50,997 nt of DNA from NCBI RefSeq assembly GCF_001439635.1, contig NZ_LMBZ01000015.1, positions 827 through 51,823 on the forward strand, written 5' to 3'. Of this stretch, positions 26,102-35,137 are shown piece after piece. The translations under genes and the position numbers were made by a program. How positions within the stretch are numbered: the stretch's first letter is position 1; each line of letters opens with the position of its first letter. The notes under the pieces were generated by a model. That model had not been told where the DNA came from, ran no database searches, and saw only the letters and a program-made list of their open reading frames with translations. The DNA comes from Solibacillus cecembensis (lineage in GTDB: Bacteria; Bacillota; Bacilli; Bacillales_A; Planococcaceae).

Positions 26102-27460
26102 CTAATAGGATAAGCCTGGATTCACAACTGTTTCATTTGTATTTTTGCGTGCATGGCTTGGCTCTTGTTGCTGAGCGCGCACTTCTTGCTGTACTTCTTC
26201 TTCAATACCAAAAATTTGTTGGAATAATGCGAGTTGCTCATTTGCTTGAGTAGAATTCGCCATTTCCTTCACTTGTAAAATTGGATTTTTTAGAAGCTGA
26301 TTAATAATCGATTTCGTATGTTTACTTAAAATTTTGCGCTCACGATCTGTCAGATCAGGCATTTTATTTTCAATACTTAACATCGTTTCTTCTTGAATAG
26401 AAGCAGCCTTTTTACGCAATGCCGAAATAACGGGAACGACACCAAGCGTATTAAACCACTCTTTAAATTGGACAAGCTCTTCTTGAATCAACGCTGTAAT
26501 TTCTGAAGCCGCGCGTTCACGCTCCACTAGGTTTGCTTGGACAATCCCTTGTAAATCATCAATATCATATAAGAAAACGTTCGGAATATCCCCAATTTTT
26601 GGATCTAAATCACGAGGAACCGCAATATCGACCATAAATAATGGATCTGCTTTACGTAGCTTTGCGACATCTTTCATCAATTCATGATTAATGACATAAC
26701 TAGTCGCACCTGTTGAGCTAATTAAAATATCCGCTTCAAGCAATGTGCACTGTAACTCGCTCATTGACTTCGCATCACCTTCAAACTTCGACGCTAAATG
26801 TTGGGCTTTTTCAAATGTCCGATTAATGACCGTTACTTTCCCTACACCGTTTCCATACAAGTTTTGAATCGCTAGTTCCCCCATCTTACCTGCACCTAAA
26901 ATCGCGACATGCTTGTTTTGTAAGGAACCAAAAATTTTCTTTGCTAATTCCACAGCTGCATAAGAAACCGAAACCGCATTTTCTCCAATTGCTGTTTCAT
27001 GATGCGCACGTTTAGCAAATGTAACCGCTTGCTTAAAGAGCTGATTATACACTGTTCCTGTTGTACCCATTTCTTGCCCTTGTAGGAAGCTCTTTTTCAC
27101 TTGTCCTAAAATTTGCGTTTCACCTAACACCATTGAGTCAATACCTGCTGTTACTCGGAATAAATGATTGAACGACTCATCTTCCTCACGAATAAATAAG
27201 TGTTCCTCAAATTGCTCCAGTGAAATATTGAACCAATTAGCTAAAAAGTTTTTAACATAATAGCGCCCTGTATGCAGTTGATCAACGACCGCATAAATTT
27301 CCGTACGGTTACACGTTGATACAATTACATTTTCCAATACGCTTTTTTCCTGTTGTAGCGCTGCCATTGCACTCGGGATATCCTGCTCGATGAAGGATAA
27401 CTTTTCGCGAATTTCGACAGGCGCCGTTCTATAATTCAAGCCTACTACTAATGTATGCAT
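26102..27460 (-). CDS. hemA: Glutamyl-tRNA reductase
   Basis: The 452-residue enzyme begins tetrapyrrole synthesis by reducing glutamyl-tRNA. The active-site Cys is in [14 protein letters not shown] near residue 50, the NADPH fold in [13 protein letters not shown] near 190, and a dimerisation helix near 310-420. The frame extends to 27490, but the family start [14 protein letters not shown] begins at ATG 27460 with a GAGGTGTGTAGG site. An extended -10 (TATGATAAAAT) lies about 40 bases upstream on the minus strand. Confidence 0.95.
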   Translation of the reverse strand: MHTLVVGLNYRTAPVEIREKLSFIEQDIPSAMAALQQEKSVLENVIVSTCNRTEIYAVVDQLHTGRYYVKNFLANWFNISLEQFEEHLFIREEDESFNHLFRVTAGIDSMVLGETQILGQVKKSFLQGQEMGTTGTVYNQLFKQAVTFAKRAHHETAIGENAVSVSYAAVELAKKIFGSLQNKHVAILGAGKMGELAIQNLYGNGVGKVTVINRTFEKAQHLASKFEGDAKSMSELQCTLLEADILISSTGATSYVINHELMKDVAKLRKADPLFMVDIAVPRDLDPKIGDIPNVFLYDIDDLQGIVQANLVERERAASEITALIQEELVQFKEWFNTLGVVPVISALRKKAASIQEETMLSIENKMPDLTDRERKILSKHTKSIINQLLKNPILQVKEMANSTQANEQLALFQQIFGIEEEVQQEVRAQQQEPSHARKNTNETVVNPGLSY

Positions 27461-27645
27461 GAACCTACACACCTCACACGTTTCATTCATTATTTCTATT
27501 TTATCATAAAGAAATTAATTATTACTTTTATTTTGTGAACATGCTATGAAAAGTATTATTTATTAAAAATAATTCTAAAGGAAGTGTAACAAATTTCCCG
27601 TTTTATTTCAATGCACTTAGTTTTTTAGTTGTATACGAGAAATGA

Positions 27646-27684
27646 AAAAGCGGTGTGTCGGTTCATACCAACACGCCGCTTTTC
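27646..27684 (-). terminator. Terminator after the VWA protein gene
   Basis: Arms AAAAGCGGTGTGT and ACACGCCGCTTTT (one mismatch) give T-runs on both strands. It lies 28 bases past the stop of the VWA gene and upstream of hemA. Confidence 0.8.
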
Positions 27685-27711
27685 ATCGGTGAAAACCAAT
27701 TCCACTATAAT

Positions 27712-30609
27712 TTATTGAATTTTAACTGTTTTCGCAGCAATTAATTGACCTGCTTGATCAAACGCTTGGAATTCGACATCCGTATACAAATTGAATGGCT
27801 TAAATTCATTTACATATCGCGTTAATCGATAAATCGACGCACCTCGACCTTGTAAATCGTATGTGACACTACCTCCAGAGGCAGTAAAGATTACTGAAAC
27901 AGCCGTTACATTATTACAGTTTTGATTAATGCGGGCATTTAAAATTACATTGGTGCGTGAAATGTTAACACTCGCTTCATTAAATAACGTATCTCCTACT
28001 GCACAGCTATTATCCACTACTTCTTTATTACATAAAATTGAATTTATAATCGCCTGGAATGAACCATGGATATTATAAATCGTTTCAGAATTAAAGTACG
28101 CGCCACCTGTATCTGTTGATAGCGTTCTTAAAAGAGCTTCATTAATAGTATTATATTTTCCAATCGCAACCGTGTACACTTTCACATTTTTATCTTGTGC
28201 TAATTTTGTAATGGTCGCAATATTGGATTTTGATGTTTTACCATCCGTCACAAGGACGAGTGCCTTTGTCGTTTGCTGATTAGGTGTGAATTTATCAAGC
28301 GCTACTTTAACCGCATCTGCGATATTTGTTGAATTTCCATCATTTTTATACTCTAGCAAGCTAGGAATATTTGCAACTGCACTTGCTGCACCAGATTTTT
28401 CAAAATGAGGCTTATTGTTAAAGTGATACACATGGTTTGTATCTTGTGCTAATTGATTAATTACTTGCTTCACTTTTTTAGCTGTGTCGTTATTTGGATC
28501 ATTTTTACGAACTGAACCAGAGTGATCCACGACAAATGCTACTTCAGATTTACCCTTACAAGTATTCTTTTCAAACTTAGGATTGGCGAAAATTGTTTTC
28601 GTTGTCGTTTTATTATCCAATCCTTGTAATGCTTTTGCATAGCGCGGGTCTTTGTCGACAAGTTTTGCGGTTACATTTGATTGTCCGTAAACGACATCAT
28701 CAAAGTATACAACCGCTGAACCTGCATAACCCGTCCCTGCATTATAGTCTTTTGTATTCGTATCGAATGAAACTTTTCTTGAAGTACCATTAAATGTTAC
28801 TTCAACCGTACCTTTGTAATCTGTAATGACTACCCCACTTGGTGCCACCACGTTTACAATGACCTTTGTATAACGGTCCATTCCTTCAGGACGTTGCTCA
28901 AGCTCTTGCCCTTTTTTCAAAATTTCTATTTTCGACATTGCCCCTTCAAGCTTACCAATCGCCTGGGCAAATTCTTTTTGTAAAATATTTTTATCAATTT
29001 GGCCAAGCTGGTCATATAGCGCTTTAATCGCGAGTACGCTTTCTTCATGCGCTAACGTAATGTCATCTGCTTTTGGTAAAAAATTGATTAAATAAATAAT
29101 CGCTGCATGTAATGTCGATTTAAACTGAGCCGTATGTTCTTCACTCATAACGCCTTGTAAATCGTATGTTGCTCGACCTTCTTTATTAAGTGTATACATC
29201 ACTTTCGCCGAACCAAGTCCACCCCAGCCATTGTCACCTGGTTTTTTATCCTTGTCAGGTACTGGTTTCTTTTCAGGGCCATAAATCATATAATCTAAAA
29301 TTTGTTCAAACAACCATACTGAAATAATTTGACCTTCTAATTTTAGTTCTGCATTACCATACTGAATTTCTTTAGAACTAATTTCACCTTGTGTTGGTTG
29401 ACCTGTCGTTGGGTGCGTGTATGTTTCATGTTTAGAACCTGTCAACAGTTTTAAATCTTCATCATAATCCGTAACAGTGATCACACCGTTCACCGTAAAT
29501 GGTACTGTTTTACCGTCAATAACACCTTCTGGTAAAGCAGGTAATGGCTTAACGCCTGGGTCAACATCTCCACCCGTCCAGTCTGGTTGTTCCGGATCAT
29601 AAACTTCATATGAAATTCGTAATTCTGCTTCTGGCACATAGCGAACAGATGCTTCAATTACTTGATTTTTATACGTATAAAATCTTGGATCATCGTTGTT
29701 TACTAATTCAAATCGGATTTTATCGACAATTGATTTTGTTAGTGCTGGTGCCGTCACAAATACATTTAGCTCCGGTCCATCTGTATAAATAATTTTTGAA
29801 CTACCACTTGTACTTGAATTGGTTTCTGAGAATGTGGCACCTGCTTCAGATGTCACTTTAAATGCTAATGATTCGTCGTACGGGATTGGATTGCCGTAGC
29901 TATCTTTTAATTGAATTGTAATTAATGATGAATCAACACCATTTGCAATTAGTTTTTCAGACGCTACATTAATGCTTTCCACTGCTTTATAAACGCTTGG
30001 ACGGTTTACTTTATCATCGGTATTTTCCCCTGGCTTCGGCTCTAATGGAACAGAACCATCTGAGTTTTCGACGAAGTTAGCTGGTAAAGTAATTTTATGA
30101 TTGTCCTTACCTGATGCTTTACTTGGTAATCCTTCAAATGCGATCTTCCCTTGTTTTTTCAAGCGAGACATAAATGCTGTCATATCATTACGGCTAAGGT
30201 TGCTTGTTGTCTTGAAATCTTCAAACGTACGCTTCCCCGTAACCCCTGTCGTAATTTCACTCATGTATAAATATTGAACTGCTTGTATTTCCGATAAATC
30301 TAAGCCATTCATCGCTGCAAAAACTTTTGCAAAGTGACCTCTCGAAATATTCGCATTTTGTTTCGAAGTATTACCCACTCCATATAGTGGAATATTTAAC
30401 TCACCATAATGCGCGTAAAGCATCTCTTGTTTATTGACATCAAATGGGTAGTCTCCATCTAATTCCGCCAGCATTTTCAGCATTTCTTTTTCCGTTAATG
30501 AAGCATTATTCGTTGCCGCATCTACATCTTTTGGATATAGAGGTAACACACCTGAAAATACAATCAAACAAGATAAAAATACCGCTATTAGCTTCTTAAA
30601 ATTGGTCAT
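27712..30609 (-). CDS. Secreted von Willebrand factor A domain protein
   Basis: The 965-residue exported protein has a signal peptide (first about 31 residues, ending VDAAT). A region about 40-165 resembles degenerate SLH-like helices (ISRGHFAKVFAAMNGLD). Long immunoglobulin-like or Thr-rich stretches follow. A VWA domain spans about 685-865: the metal site DHSGS begins at residue 695, TNIADA follows, and VTDGK is near 788. The C-terminal domain has two Cys pairs. It probably acts in surface adhesion or matrix assembly. AAGGAG precedes the ATG. It shares an operon with the SLH protein gene 13 bases upstream. Confidence 0.82.
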   Translation of the reverse strand: MTNFKKLIAVFLSCLIVFSGVLPLYPKDVDAATNNASLTEKEMLKMLAELDGDYPFDVNKQEMLYAHYGELNIPLYGVGNTSKQNANISRGHFAKVFAAMNGLDLSEIQAVQYLYMSEITTGVTGKRTFEDFKTTSNLSRNDMTAFMSRLKKQGKIAFEGLPSKASGKDNHKITLPANFVENSDGSVPLEPKPGENTDDKVNRPSVYKAVESINVASEKLIANGVDSSLITIQLKDSYGNPIPYDESLAFKVTSEAGATFSETNSSTSGSSKIIYTDGPELNVFVTAPALTKSIVDKIRFELVNNDDPRFYTYKNQVIEASVRYVPEAELRISYEVYDPEQPDWTGGDVDPGVKPLPALPEGVIDGKTVPFTVNGVITVTDYDEDLKLLTGSKHETYTHPTTGQPTQGEISSKEIQYGNAELKLEGQIISVWLFEQILDYMIYGPEKKPVPDKDKKPGDNGWGGLGSAKVMYTLNKEGRATYDLQGVMSEEHTAQFKSTLHAAIIYLINFLPKADDITLAHEESVLAIKALYDQLGQIDKNILQKEFAQAIGKLEGAMSKIEILKKGQELEQRPEGMDRYTKVIVNVVAPSGVVITDYKGTVEVTFNGTSRKVSFDTNTKDYNAGTGYAGSAVVYFDDVVYGQSNVTAKLVDKDPRYAKALQGLDNKTTTKTIFANPKFEKNTCKGKSEVAFVVDHSGSVRKNDPNNDTAKKVKQVINQLAQDTNHVYHFNNKPHFEKSGAASAVANIPSLLEYKNDGNSTNIADAVKVALDKFTPNQQTTKALVLVTDGKTSKSNIATITKLAQDKNVKVYTVAIGKYNTINEALLRTLSTDTGGAYFNSETIYNIHGSFQAIINSILCNKEVVDNSCAVGDTLFNEASVNISRTNVILNARINQNCNNVTAVSVIFTASGGSVTYDLQGRGASIYRLTRYVNEFKPFNLYTDVEFQAFDQAGQLIAAKTVKIQ

Positions 30610-30622
30610 AAGAACTCACTCC

Positions 30623-32071
30623 TTATTCAAAGAACAAAATATCATCACGATAATTTTGCTTTAAGTCATTTTCTAAGTATTTTAAATATCGTTCAATAAT
30701 TGATGAAGCTTCTGCACGTGTTAAATTGCCTTTCGGGTTGAATTTCCCCTCACTGCCTTTCATCAATCCTAACTCTGACGCCACATAAACAGAATCTCGT
30801 GCATAGTCTGATATTTTGTTATCATCCGCATATGAAGTTGTATAGCCTGGATCTGGCGCTTTTCCTTCAAGCCCTAATGCACGCACTAAAATAGTTGCCG
30901 CTTGTTGGCGTGATAAATAGCCATCTGGATCAAACGTTGTAGCTGTCATCCCTTGAATAACCCCTTTATTAACAGAAGCTAATAAATAGTTATAATCTTT
31001 TGCCGTGCGTTTTACATCTTTAAAGGTGCTCGTAGCAGGTGCTTTCTTCTTTTTCGACGTATCTTCTAATACACGTAAATCAACGGCTTTACCGATTGCA
31101 ATCGCAAAATCATAACGTAACATCGGTGTGTTTGGTGAGAAGAAATTGGATTGATCATCTAAAATGCCTAAAGAATATAATTTTTCAATGCTGCCACGTG
31201 CCCAGTGTGCTGAAAGGTCACGGAATTTTGGTATTTTTAACATTTCAACTTTTGGCATATAGTCAATATCTAATGCGACTTTACCTTTTGTTTTTGGCAG
31301 TTCATAAACATATTCTGAAAGTGTATCCGCCGTACTAATTGCTTTGTAAGTACCATTAAAACTTGATAAAGATGCTGAACTTTCATCATATTCTAACTCG
31401 CGTGATTTTGTTGTAGATACTCGACTTTCCACTGTACCAATCGAGCCATCATCGAAAACCATTTCAAACTCTGTGATTTGAGTTTCTGTAGCTCCCCAGA
31501 AATTTTCATACCCTACATGACGACTATCTGCATTCACAGTAATTTCTTTTACCGTTTCATTGCGTCCGCTACCGCCGCTATATGTGTACGTTTTTCTCGC
31601 AATCGCATTACCTGTATAGTAATCCGATGCTGGTCGCTTATCCGTCACAGCACTTTTCGATAATTGATAATCTACTAGCGTATATTTATCCTTGCCTACC
31701 GTTATTGTTTCAGTAAATTTTGTAACTTCCCCATCCGCTGTACTTTGACCGATTTGATCATAGTTTGTCACATCATATGTATATACAAAATTACGTGCTA
31801 GTTTTTCGCCATTTGGTCCCGCTAATGTAAATTTATACGTTTCCGTTAGCTTGCCTTTACTTTCTTTGACTGATACTGTCACGTTTTTATTTGTACCTGT
31901 AAATTTAATCGGCTTCCCTGTAATGAACACATATTCTTCATATGTATATTCATTTTTTATACCACCATTTAAGTCAATGGATTGCGCTGAAGTGTGTGCT
32001 GGTAAACTAATGATCATACTTAAGAAAACAGTAAATGCTAATAACAACAGTACATTTTTCTTCATTCCCAC
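30623..32071 (-). CDS. S-layer homology (SLH) domain surface protein
   Basis: The 482-residue protein has a signal peptide (about 1-29) and a strand-rich domain (about 30-285) of unknown type. Three SLH motifs follow: FRDLSAHWARGSIEKLYSLG near 289, FKDVKRTAKDYNYLLASVN near 350 and YADDNKISDYARDSVYVA near 414. SLH triplets bind pyruvylated secondary cell-wall polymers, so the protein should be wall-attached. The start is GTG 32071 with AGAGGG nine bases upstream. It is followed closely by the VWA gene, a likely partner on the surface. Confidence 0.88.
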   Translation of the reverse strand: MGMKKNVLLLLAFTVFLSMIISLPAHTSAQSIDLNGGIKNEYTYEEYVFITGKPIKFTGTNKNVTVSVKESKGKLTETYKFTLAGPNGEKLARNFVYTYDVTNYDQIGQSTADGEVTKFTETITVGKDKYTLVDYQLSKSAVTDKRPASDYYTGNAIARKTYTYSGGSGRNETVKEITVNADSRHVGYENFWGATETQITEFEMVFDDGSIGTVESRVSTTKSRELEYDESSASLSSFNGTYKAISTADTLSEYVYELPKTKGKVALDIDYMPKVEMLKIPKFRDLSAHWARGSIEKLYSLGILDDQSNFFSPNTPMLRYDFAIAIGKAVDLRVLEDTSKKKKAPATSTFKDVKRTAKDYNYLLASVNKGVIQGMTATTFDPDGYLSRQQAATILVRALGLEGKAPDPGYTTSYADDNKISDYARDSVYVASELGLMKGSEGKFNPKGNLTRAEASSIIERYLKYLENDLKQNYRDDILFFE

Positions 32072-32112
32072 AATGATTATCCCTCTTTCCGTTTCATTTC
32101 TTAATATGAGAC

Positions 32113-32143
32113 GGCATGTAGGAGTAAGATTCCTACATGCCTC
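32113..32143. terminator. Hairpin between two surface protein genes
   Basis: Eleven-base arms GGCATGTAGGA and TCCTACATGCC lie between the stop of the 547-residue protein and the SLH gene. The T-run is short on the minus strand, so it may only weaken read-through. Confidence 0.5.
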
Positions 32144-32147
32144 TCTT

Positions 32148-33791
32148 TTATTCGTTTACCATTACAACATGTGTCACAAAATTTTCGTCCATTAATAATA
32201 CGACGCGATCTGAAGGCTTTAATTCGCTTGCTTTAATCGCTTTACCGTTTTTAATAATGACTACTTTATTCAACTCTACTTTCGTCTCTCCGAAGTAAGA
32301 CCATTCTCCGCCACTTACCCACTGACTAACATCTTTCACTGCAATTGAATTTGTGCCAATACTGTCCACTCGGCCTGTCGCCGTAATAACTGTACGTGCC
32401 TCGTTTTTAATGAAGTGAATTGCTTGAATATGACCATCCTTCACATAGAAGTAACCATATTGTCCTTCATATAAGAATAGTTCAGTTTCTGGAATAATTT
32501 TGTATTGCGTATTGCCATCTAATTCCGTAACCGCTGTTGAATTACTGAATGAGAAGGCCGATTCAGAATTGAATTTCGTCCAGAAATTATTTTTAAAGTA
32601 TTCCATGCCCGAAAGTTCAACTTTGTAAGCATCTAAATCAGCTAAGTCTAAACGCCCAAAATAAAGTTGATGCGACGATAAGTTTGGTGATGTGAAGCTA
32701 TCGTTCGTCACATTTACTACATGGGCATATTTATCGCTCGTCGTGCCATCTGTGATGACATAAGCTGTCCCATTCGCAGCAAGCGTATCAGGTTCCACTA
32801 AGCGACCATTTCGAACTAAAATAGAGCCATCATGATAAAATAATCGACCTACTTTAGATAACGCAAAGTAACCATATTTCGAATTTACTTCTGATAATGA
32901 TTGATAATACGAGCGCTCATTACTAGCTAATACAACAATTTTTTCAACGACCTCTTTACTAAATTGCTTTGTCGTTACAAAATACATGTCGCTATTTTTA
33001 TAGTCTTTCAATTGATTTTCCGAGATTCTTTCATTGCCCGCATAAATCGTTGTACTATTTGAAAAAACAAATGTATTTTTATCCTCTTTTTCATTTTCAC
33101 CGAATAACCAGTTTGTAAATGGATGTGCATTTTGTACAGTAAATGAATTTTTACTTGTGTTTACTGTATTTAATTTAGCTTTGTATAAATTTTCTACCAT
33201 AATACCAGAAGTGATAATATCAATTTCTGATACCGTTGACGTATCCGCAGAAGCAAATTTTAGCTTCACGCGATCCCCTTCATAAAGGGCACTTAAATCG
33301 ACCGTTGACTTGCCTTTAATAATCTTTGTTGTATTTTTCACGTAGTACGTTTTCGTTCCAGCATTATCTACTTTTACTGTAATAAATAAGCCGTTCGGGT
33401 CGATTTTTGTCACAACACCCGCACCTTGCTTACTATTCGGAACAATGGCACCCTCTTCTATCGTTGTTGTACCACGCATTTCCGTTACTTTACGTAAATT
33501 TACTTTTATCGTAACAACCATGCCAGCTTTAAATCCATCAATCGTTGTTGACGTATTATTTATGTACAAATTTGTTGATTTATCGATATTAAAAGTAGCT
33601 GTTTTTCCAGCGCTATTTTTTAATGTCACCTTACTTAATGTACGATCAACCGTACCGTTCTTATTGACTGTTTCATCATATTTCACGTTGACAAATGTGT
33701 ATGTCGTAGCTGCTTCAGCTTGTTGTCCTATTGGAAGTGCTGCTAAAGCAAAAATAATCGCCATTAAAATTGTTGCCATTTTTTTTAGCAA
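32148..33791 (-). CDS. Secreted strand-rich protein, unknown function
   Basis: The 547-residue protein has a signal peptide (cleavage near AEAAT, residue 28). The remainder is strand-rich with repeats of a small barrel-like pattern: GMVVTIKVNL, GDRVKLKF and PSDRVVLLMD, each paired with ITVKVDN- or IAVKDVS-like strands. That resembles OB-like DUF5666 modules. No SLH or sortase motif is seen. The start is TTG 33791 with GGAGG eight bases upstream. It is first in a leftward series with the SLH and VWA genes, which suggests a shared surface structure. Confidence 0.75.
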   Translation of the reverse strand: MLKKMATILMAIIFALAALPIGQQAEAATTYTFVNVKYDETVNKNGTVDRTLSKVTLKNSAGKTATFNIDKSTNLYINNTSTTIDGFKAGMVVTIKVNLRKVTEMRGTTTIEEGAIVPNSKQGAGVVTKIDPNGLFITVKVDNAGTKTYYVKNTTKIIKGKSTVDLSALYEGDRVKLKFASADTSTVSEIDIITSGIMVENLYKAKLNTVNTSKNSFTVQNAHPFTNWLFGENEKEDKNTFVFSNSTTIYAGNERISENQLKDYKNSDMYFVTTKQFSKEVVEKIVVLASNERSYYQSLSEVNSKYGYFALSKVGRLFYHDGSILVRNGRLVEPDTLAANGTAYVITDGTTSDKYAHVVNVTNDSFTSPNLSSHQLYFGRLDLADLDAYKVELSGMEYFKNNFWTKFNSESAFSFSNSTAVTELDGNTQYKIIPETELFLYEGQYGYFYVKDGHIQAIHFIKNEARTVITATGRVDSIGTNSIAVKDVSQWVSGGEWSYFGETKVELNKVVIIKNGKAIKASELKPSDRVVLLMDENFVTHVVMVNE

Positions 33792-34006
33792 TTGTTCCGC
33801 CTCCTTTTTCTTACTTTCTCCTAGTAATTATATCAAAATATAAGACAAAAATGTTAATATGTAATAATTTTACTTAATAGCATGATTCATGTGATTTCTA
33901 TTATCGTACGGATGCATTTCTCTTAAACATCCCAATCCCATATTACAAAACTTCACTCATTTTATGTACGCCCATTTATTCACTATATATCACCCAAGGT
34001 TCGTTT
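33792..34006. other. Upstream region of the surface cassette, no gene seen
   Basis: AT-rich sequence upstream of the secreted-protein gene. I see no reading frame with a ribosome site. A promoter for the surface cassette is expected here, but no strong -35/-10 pair stands out. Confidence 0.5.
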
Positions 34007-34011
34007 GAAGT

Positions 34012-34041
34012 GGCACATAAAAATTTATGTGCCGCTTTTTA
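34012..34041 (+). terminator. Directional hairpin with T-run
   Basis: Arms GGCACATAAA and TTTATGTGCC are followed by GCTTTTT on the plus strand. No plus-strand gene precedes it, so it may be an end of the adjacent repeat-like block or a leftover. Confidence 0.5.
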
Positions 34042-34042
34042 T

Positions 34043-34233
34043 CAATTACGCCTCAGCGTAATTGCATCCAGATTTTTTCGAGCTCGCTCGAAAAGCTCCC
34101 CTTAAAAATCTGTGATATCCGCCGGGGCTTAACTTGATTCAGCCGGGGTTTGAACCCCCACTGAATAGAATTGCATACTTGGCATTCATCCCCCGCTTAT
34201 AGAAGTAGGAGAATTCTGCTGAATCCAAGTTAA
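34043..34233. repeat. Block of nested palindromes abutting yjfB
   Basis: This 190-base non-coding stretch holds, in order, CAATTACGC/GCGTAATTG (34043-34064), TTTTCGAGC/GCTCGAAAA inside AGATTTTT/AAAAATCT (34069-34112), and a long outer pair TTAACTTGATTCAGC/GCTGAATCCAAGTTAA (34129-34233, one bulge) enclosing GGGGTTTGAACCCC (34145-34158). The sequence GCCGGGG occurs twice. The right arm ends over the stop codon of the yjfB-like gene. It looks like either a dispersed intergenic repeat or a structured RNA. Confidence 0.65.
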
Positions 34234-34403
34234 ACCGAGACATCAATCGAGTGACCTGATGTTGGGTGTGGTGCATCTAGAAGTTCAATAACTTGTTCTG
34301 TACTTTGTTGTTGAAAATCCATTGCTTGTTTTGTGACAGCCAATGAAACATTTTGCATTAATTGCGCTTGGTTCATCGACATTGCTAAAGCTGCAATATC
34401 CAT
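34230..34403 (-). CDS. yjfB: YjfB-family small protein
   Basis: The 57-residue protein matches the YjfB/putative motility family: start MDIAALAMSMNQAQLMQNVS, the helix AVTKQAMD, and a C-terminal HPTSGHSIDVSV like the family's PHLGxxIDxxV end. It is intact. AGGAGG lies eight bases before ATG 34403; an upstream in-frame start is not needed. A role in motility or sporulation is suggested for the family but not proven. Confidence 0.8.
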   Translation of the reverse strand: MDIAALAMSMNQAQLMQNVSLAVTKQAMDFQQQSTEQVIELLDAPHPTSGHSIDVSV

Positions 34404-34485
34404 ATGTAGCACCTCCTAAAGTGTTTATCGGCTAATGAGGCGCGACATCAAGGAATTAATAGCATTTCATCAAAATTAATTATGA

Positions 34486-34524
34486 AAAAAATCACCCTCT
34501 TGGATATACCAAAAGGATGATTTT
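34486..34524 (-). terminator. Terminator after engB
   Basis: Arms AAAATCACCCTCTTGG and CCAAAAGGATGATTTT (with mismatches) are followed by a T-run on the minus strand, closing the lonA-engB unit. Confidence 0.7.
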
Positions 34525-34538
34525 CAAATTAGTGGATA

Positions 34539-35135
34539 CTATTGCTGTTCCCAATCCATGCGCGATTCAATTTCAGCCCATGCTTCGTCGAAACCAAGGC
34601 CTTTTTCTGAAGAGAACACGAATAAAGGATCCTGTTTATCCATTTGTAACGTTTCACGTACAATTTTTTTATGCTTATCCCATTTACCTTTTGGTATTTT
34701 ATCGGCCTTTGTTGAAATAACGATAACTGGAATATTATAGTGCTTTAAAAAATCATACATCATGCAGTCATCATTCGTTGGTGGGTGGCGTAAATCAACA
34801 ATTAAAACGACTGCTTTTAGTTGCTGGCGTCCCATGAAGTATTGTTCAATCATTTTACCCCATGCTGCACGCTCTGATTTTGAAACTTTTGCATAACCGT
34901 ATCCTGGTACATCAACAAAGAAAAATTTGTCTTCAATTTTATAGAAGTTTAATTGCTGTGTTTTTCCTGGCTTTGACGAAATTCGCGCCAACGCTTTACG
35001 ACCAATCATACGGTTAATGAAAGATGATTTCCCAACATTTGAGCGCCCTGCTAAGGCAAACTCTGGGTAACCGTCTACTGGAAATTGTTCTGGTCGGACA
35101 AAACTACCGATCATTTCAACATTATGGACTTTCAT
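34539..35135 (-). CDS. engB: Ribosome biogenesis GTPase EngB/YsxC
   Basis: The 198-residue GTPase acts in 50S subunit assembly. All G motifs are visible: G1 GRSNVGKSS near residue 30, G2 GKTQQLNF near 57, G3 DVPGYG near 74, G4 STKADK near 141 and G5 SSEKG near 173. It follows lonA by two bases, as in B. subtilis. GGAGG precedes the ATG. Confidence 0.96.
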   Translation of the reverse strand: MKVHNVEMIGSFVRPEQFPVDGYPEFALAGRSNVGKSSFINRMIGRKALARISSKPGKTQQLNFYKIEDKFFFVDVPGYGYAKVSKSERAAWGKMIEQYFMGRQQLKAVVLIVDLRHPPTNDDCMMYDFLKHYNIPVIVISTKADKIPKGKWDKHKKIVRETLQMDKQDPLFVFSSEKGLGFDEAWAEIESRMDWEQQ

Positions 35136-35137
35136 TA

